NCBI GenBank assembly: GCA_900312665.1
Contig: ONZQ02000005.1
Location: forward strand, 1,715,077 to 1,779,076
Length of the DNA stretch: 64,000 bases
DNA from: Cephalotrichum gorgonifer
Lineage: Eukaryota; Ascomycota; Sordariomycetes; Microascales; Microascaceae
Reading direction: 5' to 3'
The notes below the pieces were generated by a model. The model worked only from the letters and a program-made list of their open reading frames with translations, did not search any database and was not told the origin of the DNA. This document shows, in pieces, positions 23,256-33,367 of this stretch; position 1 is the first letter of the stretch, and every line of letters starts with the position of its first letter. The translations under genes were made by a program, and so were the position numbers.

Positions 23256-24967
23256 ATGGCGGACCATCCCTCACCTTCCGGGAAACCGGATAATCGACGC
23301 ATCTTCATCAATGCGTTCGATATGTTCACACCGAGCCATTTGAGCTTCGGTCAGTGGAAGCGACCGGAAGATCAATCTCGGAATAAACGTCGGGATCTCT
23401 CATACTGGACCAACTTGGCCCAGTTGTTGGAGAGGGGTGGAGTCACCGCGTTGTTCATAGCCGACACGTACGGTCAGCACGATACTTACAAAGGCAGCCC
23501 TGAGACGACAGTGAGGACCGCTTGCCAGTATCCGATGGGAGATCCAGCTGCGGTGAGCGCGCCCAATGAAGCGGATGCATGCCCCTTAGGCGTTGCACCT
23601 TTGTTCAGACACGGGCCATGGCTGACGAGATATTTATGCAGCCTGTTACCGCCATGGCTGCAGTAACCAAGAATTTAGGTTTTGTTATCACCACTAGCAC
23701 CAGCTATGAAGCACCTTTCGTCGTGGCGAAGCGCCTCTCGACGCTAGATCACTTGACGGGTGGAAGGTTGGGATGGAATATCGTAACGTCTTTCAAAGAA
23801 TCGGCGTCAAGATCAGTAGGTGATATACTTCGACCGTGTATATTGCTCCAGGCACGCTAACATATGCTTAAGATGGGATTCCCCCTGGTGGAACATGATC
23901 TGAGATATCAGATAGCAGACGAATACATGGAAGTTCTATACAAGTGAGGAGAATCTGATCGCCTGGCTCCAAGTCAAGTGAATCGGGGGCTAACTTGGCC
24001 CTTTAGGATCTGGGAAGGATCATGGGCAGACGATGCTTTAAAGGAAGACGGAGAGAACGACGTCTATGCCGACTTCGAGCGGATCAGAATCATCCACCAC
24101 AAAGGAGAGCACTTCGCTGTTGACGCTCCGCACATCCTCGATCCATCTCCCCAGCGGACGCCGTTCCTACTCCAAGCTGGAACCTCCACGTATGGCCCTT
24201 CACCCATATTCCCAAGATTTCTGCACGTCCTAACCGATAGAGCTAGAACGGGGATGGACTTTGCGGCGAAACACGCAGAGGTAGTTCTCGTTGCGGCGCC
24301 GTCGCCACACATTCTTGCGCCGCGGGTTAGTAACATCCGCTCACTAGCCGCCAAGTCCGGCAGAGACCCACGGAGTATAAAGGTATTTGCTGTGGTGACC
24401 CCGATCATCGGCCGAACAGAGGAGGAGGCGCAGGAGAAATACCAGAGAGCCTTGGCTTTCGCGAGTGAGGAGGCGGGTCTGGCGTTCTATTCCGGTAATG
24501 CAGGGATCGACTTGTCTAAGCATGACCTGGACACGGAGATCAGCCCCGACGACGTAACCGTCGACGGCAGGGTGCACTCTCTAGTCAACAGCTTGAAGTA
24601 TCGGGGCAATGACATCCCGAGCTGGACACCGCGAAACATTGGAAAGGCCGTTGCGATAGGAGGGAACGGGCCTGTTCCGGTTGGCTCGCCAGAGAAGGTC
24701 GCGGATATTCTCGAGGAGTGGATCCAGATTGCTGATCTGGACGGGTTCAACGTGGGCTACGTGACCTCGCCAGGGAGCTTCGAAGACCTTGTGGACCTGC
24801 TGATCCCTGAGCTCCGGAGACGGGGCCGCTACCCGCTAGAGGGCGAGCCGGGGACGCTTAGGGAGCGAGTGTTGGGGAATGGCCAGTCTAAACTGCGGGA
24901 CGATCACTCGGGAAGCCGTTGGAAATATGATCGTTATCCAGTGGAGGCAGAAGTGCATGCAGATTGA
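23256..24967 (+). CDS. FMN-dependent monooxygenase, NtaA/SnaA/DszA family
   Basis: Flavin-dependent oxygenase component of a two-component, luciferase-like fold system that receives FMNH2 from a separate reductase. Exons 23256-23552, 23642-23815, 23873-23943, 24007-24189 and 24247-24967 give 481 aa. Family signatures appear in order: NAFDMFTPSHLSFGQWK, PVTAMAAVTKNLGF after the first splice, GGRLGWNIVTSFKESASRS, DEYMEVLYKIWEGSWADDAL across a 71-nt exon, and PFLLQAGTS...GMDFAAKHAEVV. The 57-nt fourth intron (24190-24246) is a multiple of three and lacks a stop, so retention would add 19 residues without breaking the frame; splicing gives the better family fit. Relatives attack aminopolycarboxylates, sulfones or alkanesulfonates. 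No flavin reductase gene is nearby. The next gene is a co-oriented transporter. Confidence 0.9.
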
Positions 24968-25528
24968 TTAGCTTAGATGTCGAATCCAGGCCACGACCGG
25001 CCTGGTAAAGCGAACCCCTGTAAATCCGATAGCTAGAAAGCCATTAGCCAAGTTCTTTAGTGGGTAAATAGCCATTATGGGGAGCCGAGACACGGGTGTC
25101 AGTGAACCAGCTCGAAGGCACGTTGTTACACTTTCCTTAATTGTGGATCGCAATGCAACCTTCACAGGATTCAACATCCCGAGATCGGAAAGCTTCATGT
25201 CGCCATCCGCACTACAGCGATGATGACAAATGATACATGTCGCCATCTATACCCTGGCAACAACGGTAATGCCTTATGTTGCCATCCTACTTAAGAGCGA
25301 CTATCGATGGGGCCTTATGTCGCCATCCACGCTACACTGACAACAACTACTGCCGGGGTACAGGGGTTTACCATCCATTGTTTAGCTGTAAAACGGCAGT
25401 TAGAGCAGTGGCATTCTTTTGTAAATAAGGATTTAAGTAATGGGGAGGAGGACCGGGTGTGCTTATACTTGTCATCCGCGACTCTCCATCTTTGAAGGAG
25501 TGTATATTTTTGCCCTCTTACATTCAGT
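24968..25528. promoter_or_regulatory. Promoter region of the Dal5-like transporter
   Basis: 561 bp between co-oriented genes. It contains the four-copy ~40-bp array at 25197-25345. Antisense frames here are shadows. Confidence 0.5.
25197..25345. repeat. Degenerate ~40-bp tandem array with ATGTCGCCATC core
   Basis: The 11-bp core ATGT[C/T]GCCATC begins at 25197, 25237, 25276 and 25317, spaced 40, 39 and 41 bp. The core is almost invariant (one C-to-T in copy 3), while the rest of each unit has diverged; copies 1 and 4 still share a ctaca/gacaa-like tail. The array ends about 185 bp before the transporter start. Core conservation plus near-helical phasing (about four turns) suggests a cluster of regulator-binding sites rather than a neutral minisatellite; that is inference. 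Confidence 0.75.
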
Positions 25529-27579
25529 ATGGCGCCAGACTCGAAATCCGACGCTGTGGTAGCGGTGGCCCCTAGCGACCATACCTTTGGCCATGAATCG
25601 ACAGCATCAGGCCAGAAGCCCAAGACTTTATGGGGTCGTGTAAAAGTTGTGTTATGGGATGGGCCTCGCCCAGAAGAGGAGAGAAAGCTCATCCAGAGGC
25701 TTGATATCTTTCTCATGTCAGTTGCACCGCCGACATCTAGTCTTGAACTGTTAAGTCGAAAGTTGATTCTGACGGGGAAAATACTAGGAGCTGGGCCACA
25801 TTCGGCTATTTCATCAGGCTCTTGGACTCGTCCAATATCAGTATGTTGCACCTGCGAATCCTCTCTCAAATCTGCCAAATCACTTTACATCATTAACTCT
25901 TCGAATAACAGCAAATGCCTATGTCAGCGGAATGAACGAAGACCTAGCTTTCCATGGCAACCAATATAACCTACTTCAGACATTTTTCACCTGCGGGTAC
26001 CTCGTGGGGCAAATTCCGTCGCAGTTCCTGCTCACTAAAAGTAATCATGTCCCAAGCTTGACGATTGGGGGAGGTGGGAGAGCTGACACTGGAAACTGTA
26101 GTCCGTCCATCGGTATATCTTCCTACCGTAGAGCTCCTCTGGACAATCGTCACTTTTACATTCGCCGCCGTTCGCAACACTCGCGATGTCTTCGCGCTTC
26201 GATTCCTCCTTGGGATGCTTGAAAGCCCGTTTGCTGTCGGTGTCCTTACAATAATGGGCAGTTGGTATACACAAAGGGGTAATTACTTTAGCCGATGACA
26301 CCTCAGACCTCACTACCTTAGCAAGTGGGCGTAGGCTAACTCGGGTCATAAAGAGCTTAGCAAGCGGATCGCCATCTTCTACTCAGCGAGTTACGCAGCC
26401 AGCATGTTCAGTGGCTACCTTCAGGCGGCCATATACCGCGGTCTTGACGGTGCGGCCGGCCTGCCAGGGTGGCGCTGGTTGTTCATATTCTGCGGCATCA
26501 TCTCCATATGGGGTCCTCTGTGGGGTTTCTATGCCGTACCAGACAACCCGTACACGACTCGAGCCAGATGGTTGACCCAAGACGAAAGAGAGAGACACAT
26601 TGCTCGCATGACCAAGGTTGATCGCAAGAAGCCGGTCCCGTTGACGTGGGCGAAGGTGAAGCGGATCGCTACGCACTGGCCTCTTTATGTCTTCACTTTC
26701 ACGCTGATGTGAGTGGACCTGGTTCTCCAATCTTATGCTTCCTAGGCGCTGGCTAACCAGATATCCCCGCTGTCGCTGTATAGTTGCCATTGCGTCGTGA
26801 CCCAGCCGCTCAACTACTTTGCCGTGTGGCTGAAATCTCTAAATCGGTTTTCGGTGTATCAGATCAACCTCTTCCCAACCGCTGGGCAGGCAGTGGGCCT
26901 AGTATTCACTCTGCTATACGGCTGGCTGTCGGACGGTCTCAACAAGCGGTGGCAGATATTGATTATTCCAGCCGTAAGATACACACATCTGCACCGCAAA
27001 TCTCATACAGCCTGATTGCAGGACTAATAAATGGCAGACTTTCAATTTTGTTGGCATGGTAATGGTGGTCGCTTATGGGAACTACGCCTCGACATTTGCT
27101 GGGTATTTGATGAATGCCGCTTCGTGGGGATTCTGGCCGGTCCTATACGTGAGTCCTTTCTACTTGGCAAACAAAACGACACCCAAAGGGAGACTGGTGG
27201 CTAATACTTCCACTCGCAGGCATGGGCAATTGAGATCATGCACGAAGACATGGAAGAACGTGCGATAGTGATCGGCGTCGCACAGACGTTTGGTCAGGCG
27301 TTCATCGCTTGGGTACCCGGTACGAGGAGCCCCCCTAAGTTCATCCCGGCAGCTTTCCACGTCCTGTTTTTGAGTCAGAATGCTAACAAGATGGCTTTAG
27401 TTCTTATTCTGAACGTTGGGAAATACGCACCGCGGTTCCACCTCGGCTTCGCTGTCATGTCCGGCATAAGTGTCCTCCAGGCTTCGAGTATCTTCCTTAT
27501 TCTCTACTTCTCTAAGCGGGAGAAGCGCCTTCACAGTGGCTCTGTGGAGGTAGGGGAATCTGAAATAGAAGATAAATAG
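25529..27579 (+). CDS. MFS transporter, Dal5/allantoate-pantothenate (ACS) type
   Basis: Twelve-helix plasma-membrane carrier for organic anions, predicted 493 aa. Nine exons: 25529-25716, 25788-25840, 25912-26040, 26102-26278, 26354-26708, 26784-26973, 27038-27148, 27220-27319, 27401-27579. Every join preserves frame and restores conserved stretches: LDIFLMSWATFGYF, SSNITNAYVSGMNEDL, LLTKIRPSVYLPTVE, SWYTQRELSKRIAIFYS and FTFTLICHCVVTQPLNYF. The first 5' splice site is GTCAGT, slightly unusual. MNEDLAFHGNQYNLL and the Y-S-A-S-Y helix-5 region are typical of the anion:cation symporter family of allantoate, nicotinate, pantothenate and vitamin carriers. It is co-oriented with the FMN monooxygenase, so import of that enzyme's substrate is a reasonable guess. 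Confidence 0.9.
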
Positions 27580-27813
27580 GGATGAATTGCTCAATGACAG
27601 GACCTCTGTGAGCGGAGGGCAGCTGATGGAGGTAGTATACAGGGGAGGACGAGTCTGGCTTTACTCTGAACATGTGCTATTGTCGATCGGTCCACATTCT
27701 ACCACTTCGATACTGATAAAACAAAAGTTTGAATACGGGAGGACACGGCGAGGCAAGGTAAAGATATCGCTAGAAAAAAAAGGCAGAAGATAGTTGGCAA
27801 AAAAGAATTATGT

Positions 27814-27894
27814 CGACGGAGACAGGATTCGAACCTGCGAGGCCGAAACCATATGATTTCTAGTCATACCCATTAACCACTCTGGCACTCCGCC
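27814..27894 (-). tRNA. tRNA-Ser(AGA): tRNA-Ser(AGA)
   Basis: Class II cloverleaf of 81 nt without an intron. The acceptor GGCGGAG pairs with CTCCGTC (one G-T) and has discriminator G as expected for serine. The anticodon stem TATGA/TCATA encloses CTAGAAA, giving AGA. A long variable arm is followed by GCAGGTTCGAATCCTGT. Confidence 0.94.
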
Positions 27895-29110
27895 TGGTTC
27901 CTTGGAATTTTCGTTCCAGCTTGGAAGAGAAGAGTCCAATGTCGGCGGGGTATTTGGTAAACAATGGAAGATCGTGGCTTGTTGTAGGTATTACGGGTTA
28001 TACGGGGACTGGTGTCTCTGAGGAGTGGGAGAATTGCAGGTTTTGCAACGAAACCAACTGCCGTTGGCACCCGCGCCCGCCGGTTTTGGACGAAACCCTC
28101 ACCGCTGGCGGGTGCTGCCACTTTGCCGGGGCCGGTGTCTCCGACTTCCTTGTTACGCAAATTTCCTCCGTTTGTTGTTTGCCTGCTTGCAGGTTTTTGG
28201 TAAATGGGACAAGCTTGCATTCTTCATCCTTTGCACACGTCTTGAGAGGACCTGTCCACACTATTAAGGTAGGATGTGGCTAGCAATCAGCTGGCTTCGG
28301 CGACGCAAGCCTCGAATGCTGTCTCCGTGGATTTCCTTTTTGTACTTTCCCATACTCCTCATCTCAAGCTGAGATATCTATTTGGAAGGATCATGGCTCA
28401 GGGTGATGGGCAGACAGCATCTGCGCTGGGCATCCGTTTGGCTTAAACAAGTTTTGAGTCCCTCGAAGCCACCATTGTACCTTTCATTCCAAAACGACGT
28501 GTCATGGAGCTTATGACTTATACAAGGGCCTCCTCGTTTAATGTGTCCAATAGTCTACGTTAGTCGATGTCTACATTTGTATCTCGAATATGCCCCCACC
28601 TTGCGCTTCTTATACGCATGTAGCTTACCACCCGGGAACGTTCCTATTGGATAATATCCTGCTAATACGGTTGATAGGACACTTGCCTGAGACAGCTGGG
28701 CTGACTCTATAGGGTAATATCGTGCTATTGCAAGCAATGAATACCTGGAAGTCTCAGATTGGCGAAGAGATGTCGTATCGGCAAGCCACCATTATCTACA
28801 TGCAATCTAGTTGGCCAGCGCCATCAACATGCGGGTTTCCCCAACTAATATGAGGTTTGTTTACTGAGGCCCAGCATTACACAGGCAACGAATTGAAAAT
28901 GCGATGATGCGGGAGGCCCACCACCAAGGAGGAGAAACACAATGGAGCCCCAGCAGCGAATATCTCGATGCTCGACTAACCCTCAGGCCCCTATAAATAC
29001 ACCCTGTCAGCCCAAACTACTGATCCTTCACTATCCTCAATGCTCTTCTCAAGAACACAACCCCTTTGGTTCTTATTTCCAAATCATATTTTCACAGTCA
29101 GCAGTCTAAA
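27895..29110. other. Intergenic region
   Basis: About 1.2 kb upstream of the dynamin pseudogene. Several short frames overlap on both strands with none convincing. A TATA element is present at 28991. Confidence 0.5.
28991..28999 (+). promoter_or_regulatory. TATA box of the dynamin-like pseudogene
   Basis: CTATAAATA lies about 112 bp before the ancestral ATG at 29111 and is followed by a CT-rich leader. A recognisable core promoter therefore survives. Confidence 0.55.
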
Positions 29111-31627
29111 ATGGAGGAAGGCGACAGCACAGGCCTGGAATCCCGGGAACACCGCGACTTGCTCGATATCGTCGACAAGCTCCGCTCCGGCGGGGTGAGC
29201 CGCTACATCGACCTCCCGCAGATAGTCGTCTGCGGCGACTAGTCTTCCGGCAAAAGCTCCGTTCTCGAGGCTATCTCTGGCATGCCCTTCCTAGCAAAGG
29301 ACAATCTGTGCACTCGCTTCGCCACTGAGGTGATCCTCCGTCGAAGCCCTTCCTCCGCGGTCACTATCTCGATTTCTCCAGCCGCGGACCGCCCCCAGGC
29401 CGAAAGGAGATACTCCTGGCCTTCTCCTCTACTGGGTCCCGAGACACTCTCGATCTCGGTCACCTTGTTGAAGAGGCTAGGGAGCTGATGGGTATCGGAG
29501 AACAGATGGCTTTCAGCTCTGACGTCCTGCGTGTCGAGTTGAGCGGCCCGACCCAGTCTCATCTCACCATGGTCGATCTCCCCGGCCTCTTCCGAGCAGG
29601 CAGCGGAGGACGCGGACCTCTTCAGAAACCTTGTGCTGTCCTACATGAAGCGACAGCGAACAATAATCCTTGCTGTTGTCTCTGCGAAGAGCGACTTCGC
29701 TCTACAGGAGGTCACCCAGCTAGCTCGCAAGCTCGACCCGGAGGGTATCCGCACGCTCGGCCTCATCACCAAGCCCGACACTCTTGACGAGGGATCGGAT
29801 AGTGAGAAGGCGTACCTCAAGCTAGCTCAGAACAATGACGTTCACTTCCGCCTTGGCTGGCACGTCCTGCGCAATAGGGACTTTGGCACCCGATCCACCA
29901 CCCTGGAAGAGCGAAATCGAGCTGAGATGCAGTTCTTCTCTCAGGGAGTGTGGACGTCAATGAGCCCATCGCACCTGAGAATCGCGAATCTCAGGAAGCG
30001 GCTTACCTCTGTCCTCCATGATCAGGTATTAATTCAGCTCCCGGAGGTTGTTACCGACCTCGAGAAAAAGGTTCAAGAGTGCAAGCTTGAGTTGAAGAAG
30101 ATTGGCCCATCGAGAGCTACGGCTCAGGAGCAGCGTCAGAATCTTATTCAGGCGAGCCATAAGTTCTACAAGCTGATGAAGTCCTCCATCGACGGCGACT
30201 ACACGGACCCTTCGGTGAGCCAGAGAAGGGGTATGACAGGCGACTGCGCGCGGTGGTTCAAAATTCCTTGCTTGATCTGGCCATTGTGATGGACTCCAAA
30301 GGTCGCGCCAGAAAGATCGTCGACACCTATCTCGTTGGTCCTGGGGAGGTGTGTCGAGATGACTTCCTCCTTGAGGTGAAGAAACTCATATCCATGAACC
30401 GAGGCCGCGAGCTTCCCGGAACGTACAACCCTGCCGTCATCAGCCAACTATTCCGCAAGCAGTCCAAGCCGTGGAAGGGGATATTGGACCAGCGGGCGGC
30501 CTCAATTCTGGGAAATGCGTATGTCACCGCACGAGGCGTGCTGGAGCATATCCTGGAAGATGATGTAATAGAAGGCAATTTCAGGTGGACATTGAACGCT
30601 GCTCTGAATGAAATTGGAAAGTCGATGAAGCTGAAGCTTGAAGAGATCATGACGCTGCATGAGACTTTGCATCCGATCACGTACAACCAGACTCTTTCTG
30701 GACTTGTTCAAAAGCGACTTGGCCCGCAGGAACAATGGATTGGCCATGATCGATCGGACGATCAGATCCTTCTATGGCAGGGTTTTTGGATGAGAAGCTG
30801 GCGACATCGATCCTTGGAAAAGTGAAGCTTGACCTAGATCTCGACGCTAGTTCCGACGCAGTTGATTGGATGGAAGCATACTACGACGTAAGAAATGTCC
30901 CCACTCCTCCCACTCACATGGTCTATCGCCCTGCTGTCATTGTCCTAACCATATAGATCAGATTTCTCTCGCCCGTACCCTGGACGACTTCAGTGCCTTA
31001 GCAGTCGAGTCTTGTCTGATGCAGAAACTGCCCGGATTGTTCTCTCCGGAGGTGGTTTTCGATATGGACGACAAAACCGTCGGGCGAATTGCTGCAGAGA
31101 ACGAGGCATCGGCTGCGGAGTCCTTGCGCTGACGGACAAGTTTAGCATCCTTGAGAAGGGCTTAGGGGAGCTGAGATCAAGGACTGGATACCAAACGGGG
31201 ATACACGGCAAAGAGGCCATTCCGTATTACCGTCCCATTCCTCGCCAGAAGCTCAATGGGATTGGCGGGATAAAAGGCGAGACTAATGTTACGCCCCCAT
31301 CAGAAAGGGGTCTGGACGCGCAGAGCGTCAGGTGTGCCTCACCCACTCCGCCCCCCCCTCCACCCCAACGAATTACAAGAGTGCCATATGCGGCCGAAGA
31401 TGAGCCTGTGGCGAAGGAAGATCCGTGGCCGGCAGGACCGAAGAGCAGTAAAGATAAGAAAAAGAAGAGTGAGCTTAATGTCCTATCCCAGGGGTTGTCA
31501 TGAAGGTTCCAAGGAGAATCTTTGGAACTAGGCATTCCTTACTGAATGTCATTGTATAGAGAGCATCTGGGACGACCCAGAACCTGAGGGAGCGGCCCAA
31601 CCGAATTCGGAGGAAGTCCACTTCTAG
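29111..31627 (+). pseudogene. Dynamin-like large GTPase, degraded
   Basis: Remnant of a fungal dynamin/Mx-like GTPase. Readable pieces span all domains: RYIDLPQIVVCGD before the P-loop, FLAKDNLCTRFATEVILRR, LTMVDLPGLF (G3), GLITKPDTLDEGSD (G4), FRLGWHVLRNRDFGTR, the middle domain, and a GED-like end with MQKLPGLFSPEVVFDM. Codon 44, where the P-loop GDQSSGKSS has Gln, is TAG (29240-29242). The frame also changes near 29405-29410, 29600, 30210, 30765, around the 30889-30958 intron and near 31127. A last intron (31469-31559) still has good signals and leads to an acidic tail ending at 31627. So one stop and at least five frame changes: not functional as read. Protein similarity is still high, so decay looks recent. 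Sequencing error can explain single indels but not the whole set. Confidence 0.9.
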
Positions 31628-32405
31628 GACTCTCGAAAGAAATAGGGTGAAAAGGCCGAACAAGTACGTCTCACTAGACCGATTACTCAACATGTTCACG
31701 ATTACCGTGCCTTCTGGGGTATCTTGGCATTGGTTACATACAGAACTAACGACCTGGTCACAGGGTACTTTTGACCCCTACCCTGCGTAGTGTAGCAACT
31801 GTTTTGCCATCAAGGGGTTTAGAGGGTGGCATTACCAATGAGATGATAATGTTTTTTCATTGCAGAAACATCAGCGTGCAAATGATCGGTGTGCCTCTTC
31901 GTTGATCTTGTTGTCACGACGTGCTGGGTTAAAACGAATAAAACCTCACCGAGATTGAGATCGTTTGTGGCTCCATTGGGGAATAAAGTTGTACATATAT
32001 TGTTACAGCATGAGAATGAAACAAGGCCGCGTTTGGATTTCCGGCAGACCGTCCGAAAGCAAGGGCGGGCTTGTAAACAGAGTATATCCTTAGAACACAA
32101 AGAGCATCACTTTCGCTATACCAGGTTCTGGCTACCTGTCAGTCCCTGTCACATTGAGGTATCACACCACAGCACTGACGCAGGGCTGGCGGCACGAGGT
32201 CGTACGTGTTATATCTAACGTGTCAGGCAACGGAGTCTCCACACGACATCAAAGAATATTCGCAAGACCAATCGTCCGCTTGTGATTAGAGTCGCCAATC
32301 ACGGACCGGTGAGGTACGCACATCTGTCTAGAAAGTGAACATAAAGGTATATTACAAGGGCTTAGGCCACGAGGGCTAACTATAACAATGCGAAGACAAC
32401 TATGA
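31628..32405. other. Intergenic region
   Basis: About 780 bp between the pseudogene and the 3' end of the peroxidase. No gene or repeat recognised. Confidence 0.5.
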
Positions 32406-33367
32406 CTAAGACGCAGCAGCAATCTTGTCCGCAAGCTCGACAATATCATCATTGCTGATGGCCTCAGCCGGCCTTCTGAATCCCTCCCTGTACGGTAGAC
32501 GTTCCTCTCCTGCCATGGCAGTAGTACGTCAGCGATGTCCATTCCCTCAAACAAAGACAACACCAGTCAAATGAAAGAGCGGGCGAGATAGACTTACGGA
32601 ACAAAACATCAACCCACTTCGTCCTAGCATTCCCCTCAGTCCCCTTGCCGAACACGGCAAGGTACAGAGCCGTCTCCAGCCGGCTGACCCGGTCTTGGTC
32701 GGCTCCGAACTCAAAATCAGGGTTGGCAGCCCGCGCGCAGGAGATTCGCGAGCTCCGCGCCGCGGCCGCCGTTTCGATGGAGATGACGGGCTCGGTGAAG
32801 AACTTGGAGAAGGAGTGGTAGATTTTGGGGTTGAAGCTGTGGTTGTCGCCGAAGTAGGTGTCCTCGCGGCTGAGACTAGCGTCGTGCTCGATCACTGGTA
32901 GTACTGTCAACGGCTAATCCATCTACTTTCCCTTCACGGAGAAGAAATGTAGAGGTAGGGTGGAAGGGGAGAGTAGATTCCATACCTCCGTGAGTGTTGA
33001 GGTCATCCAGATTGAGGGTCTTGGGGTTCCCTGTCGTAGAGGCAGTGGCCGCCAGCTCGGCCACCGGTCGAGATGAGTTCGGGCTCAAATTGACCGCCTC
33101 CTCTATGCCATTGACGATATCATCTATCGAGATGTCCCGGCCGTCCCTTGCTAGGAAGCCATGGTTTGCGAGCGAGTTCAGCAACGGGCATGGGCTGCGG
33201 CCTGGAGAATGGGTTAGCGAATTCGATACTTCGTGGTTGATATGAGCCGGGGGTTGTGTCGTACGGTCCTCTGGTGTCGGACGCTGCCAAGGATGGTCAT
33301 CCCAGACGAAGCCGGCACTAGCGGCGGTCACGACCGCCGAAAAAGCAAGCAGGGCCCGGATATGCAT
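32406..33367 (-). CDS. Heme-thiolate peroxidase (unspecific peroxygenase / chloroperoxidase family), secreted
   Basis: Predicted extracellular heme-thiolate peroxidase using H2O2 for oxygen transfer. Four exons, 33367-33265, 33201-32986, 32894-32598 and 32509-32406 (introns 63, 91, 88 nt), give 239 aa. Residues 1-18 form a signal peptide (MHIRALLAFSAVVTAASA). The proximal heme motif PCP lies in SPCPLLNSLANHGFL (Cys about 39). The EHD motif (about 109-111) is restored by the second splice as NTHGVIEHDASLSRED. The tail ARTKWVDVLFREERLPYREG...IADKIAAAS-type sequence is also conserved and needs the third splice. The length fits the short group of the family. No neighbouring gene suggests its substrate. 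Confidence 0.92.

Noticed and set aside
25315..25878. 187-codon minus-strand frame over the transporter start
   Set aside because: It is antisense to the conserved first exons of the MFS gene and to the repeat array; a shadow.
16013..27579. Polyketide, NRPS or terpene cluster
   Set aside because: No backbone enzyme motif (KS, A/C domain, terpene synthase) was found in any frame of the region.
29240..29242. RIP as the cause of the dynamin stop codon
   Set aside because: A single CpA-to-TpA change fits RIP, but the other lesions are indels and no repeat partner is in the window.
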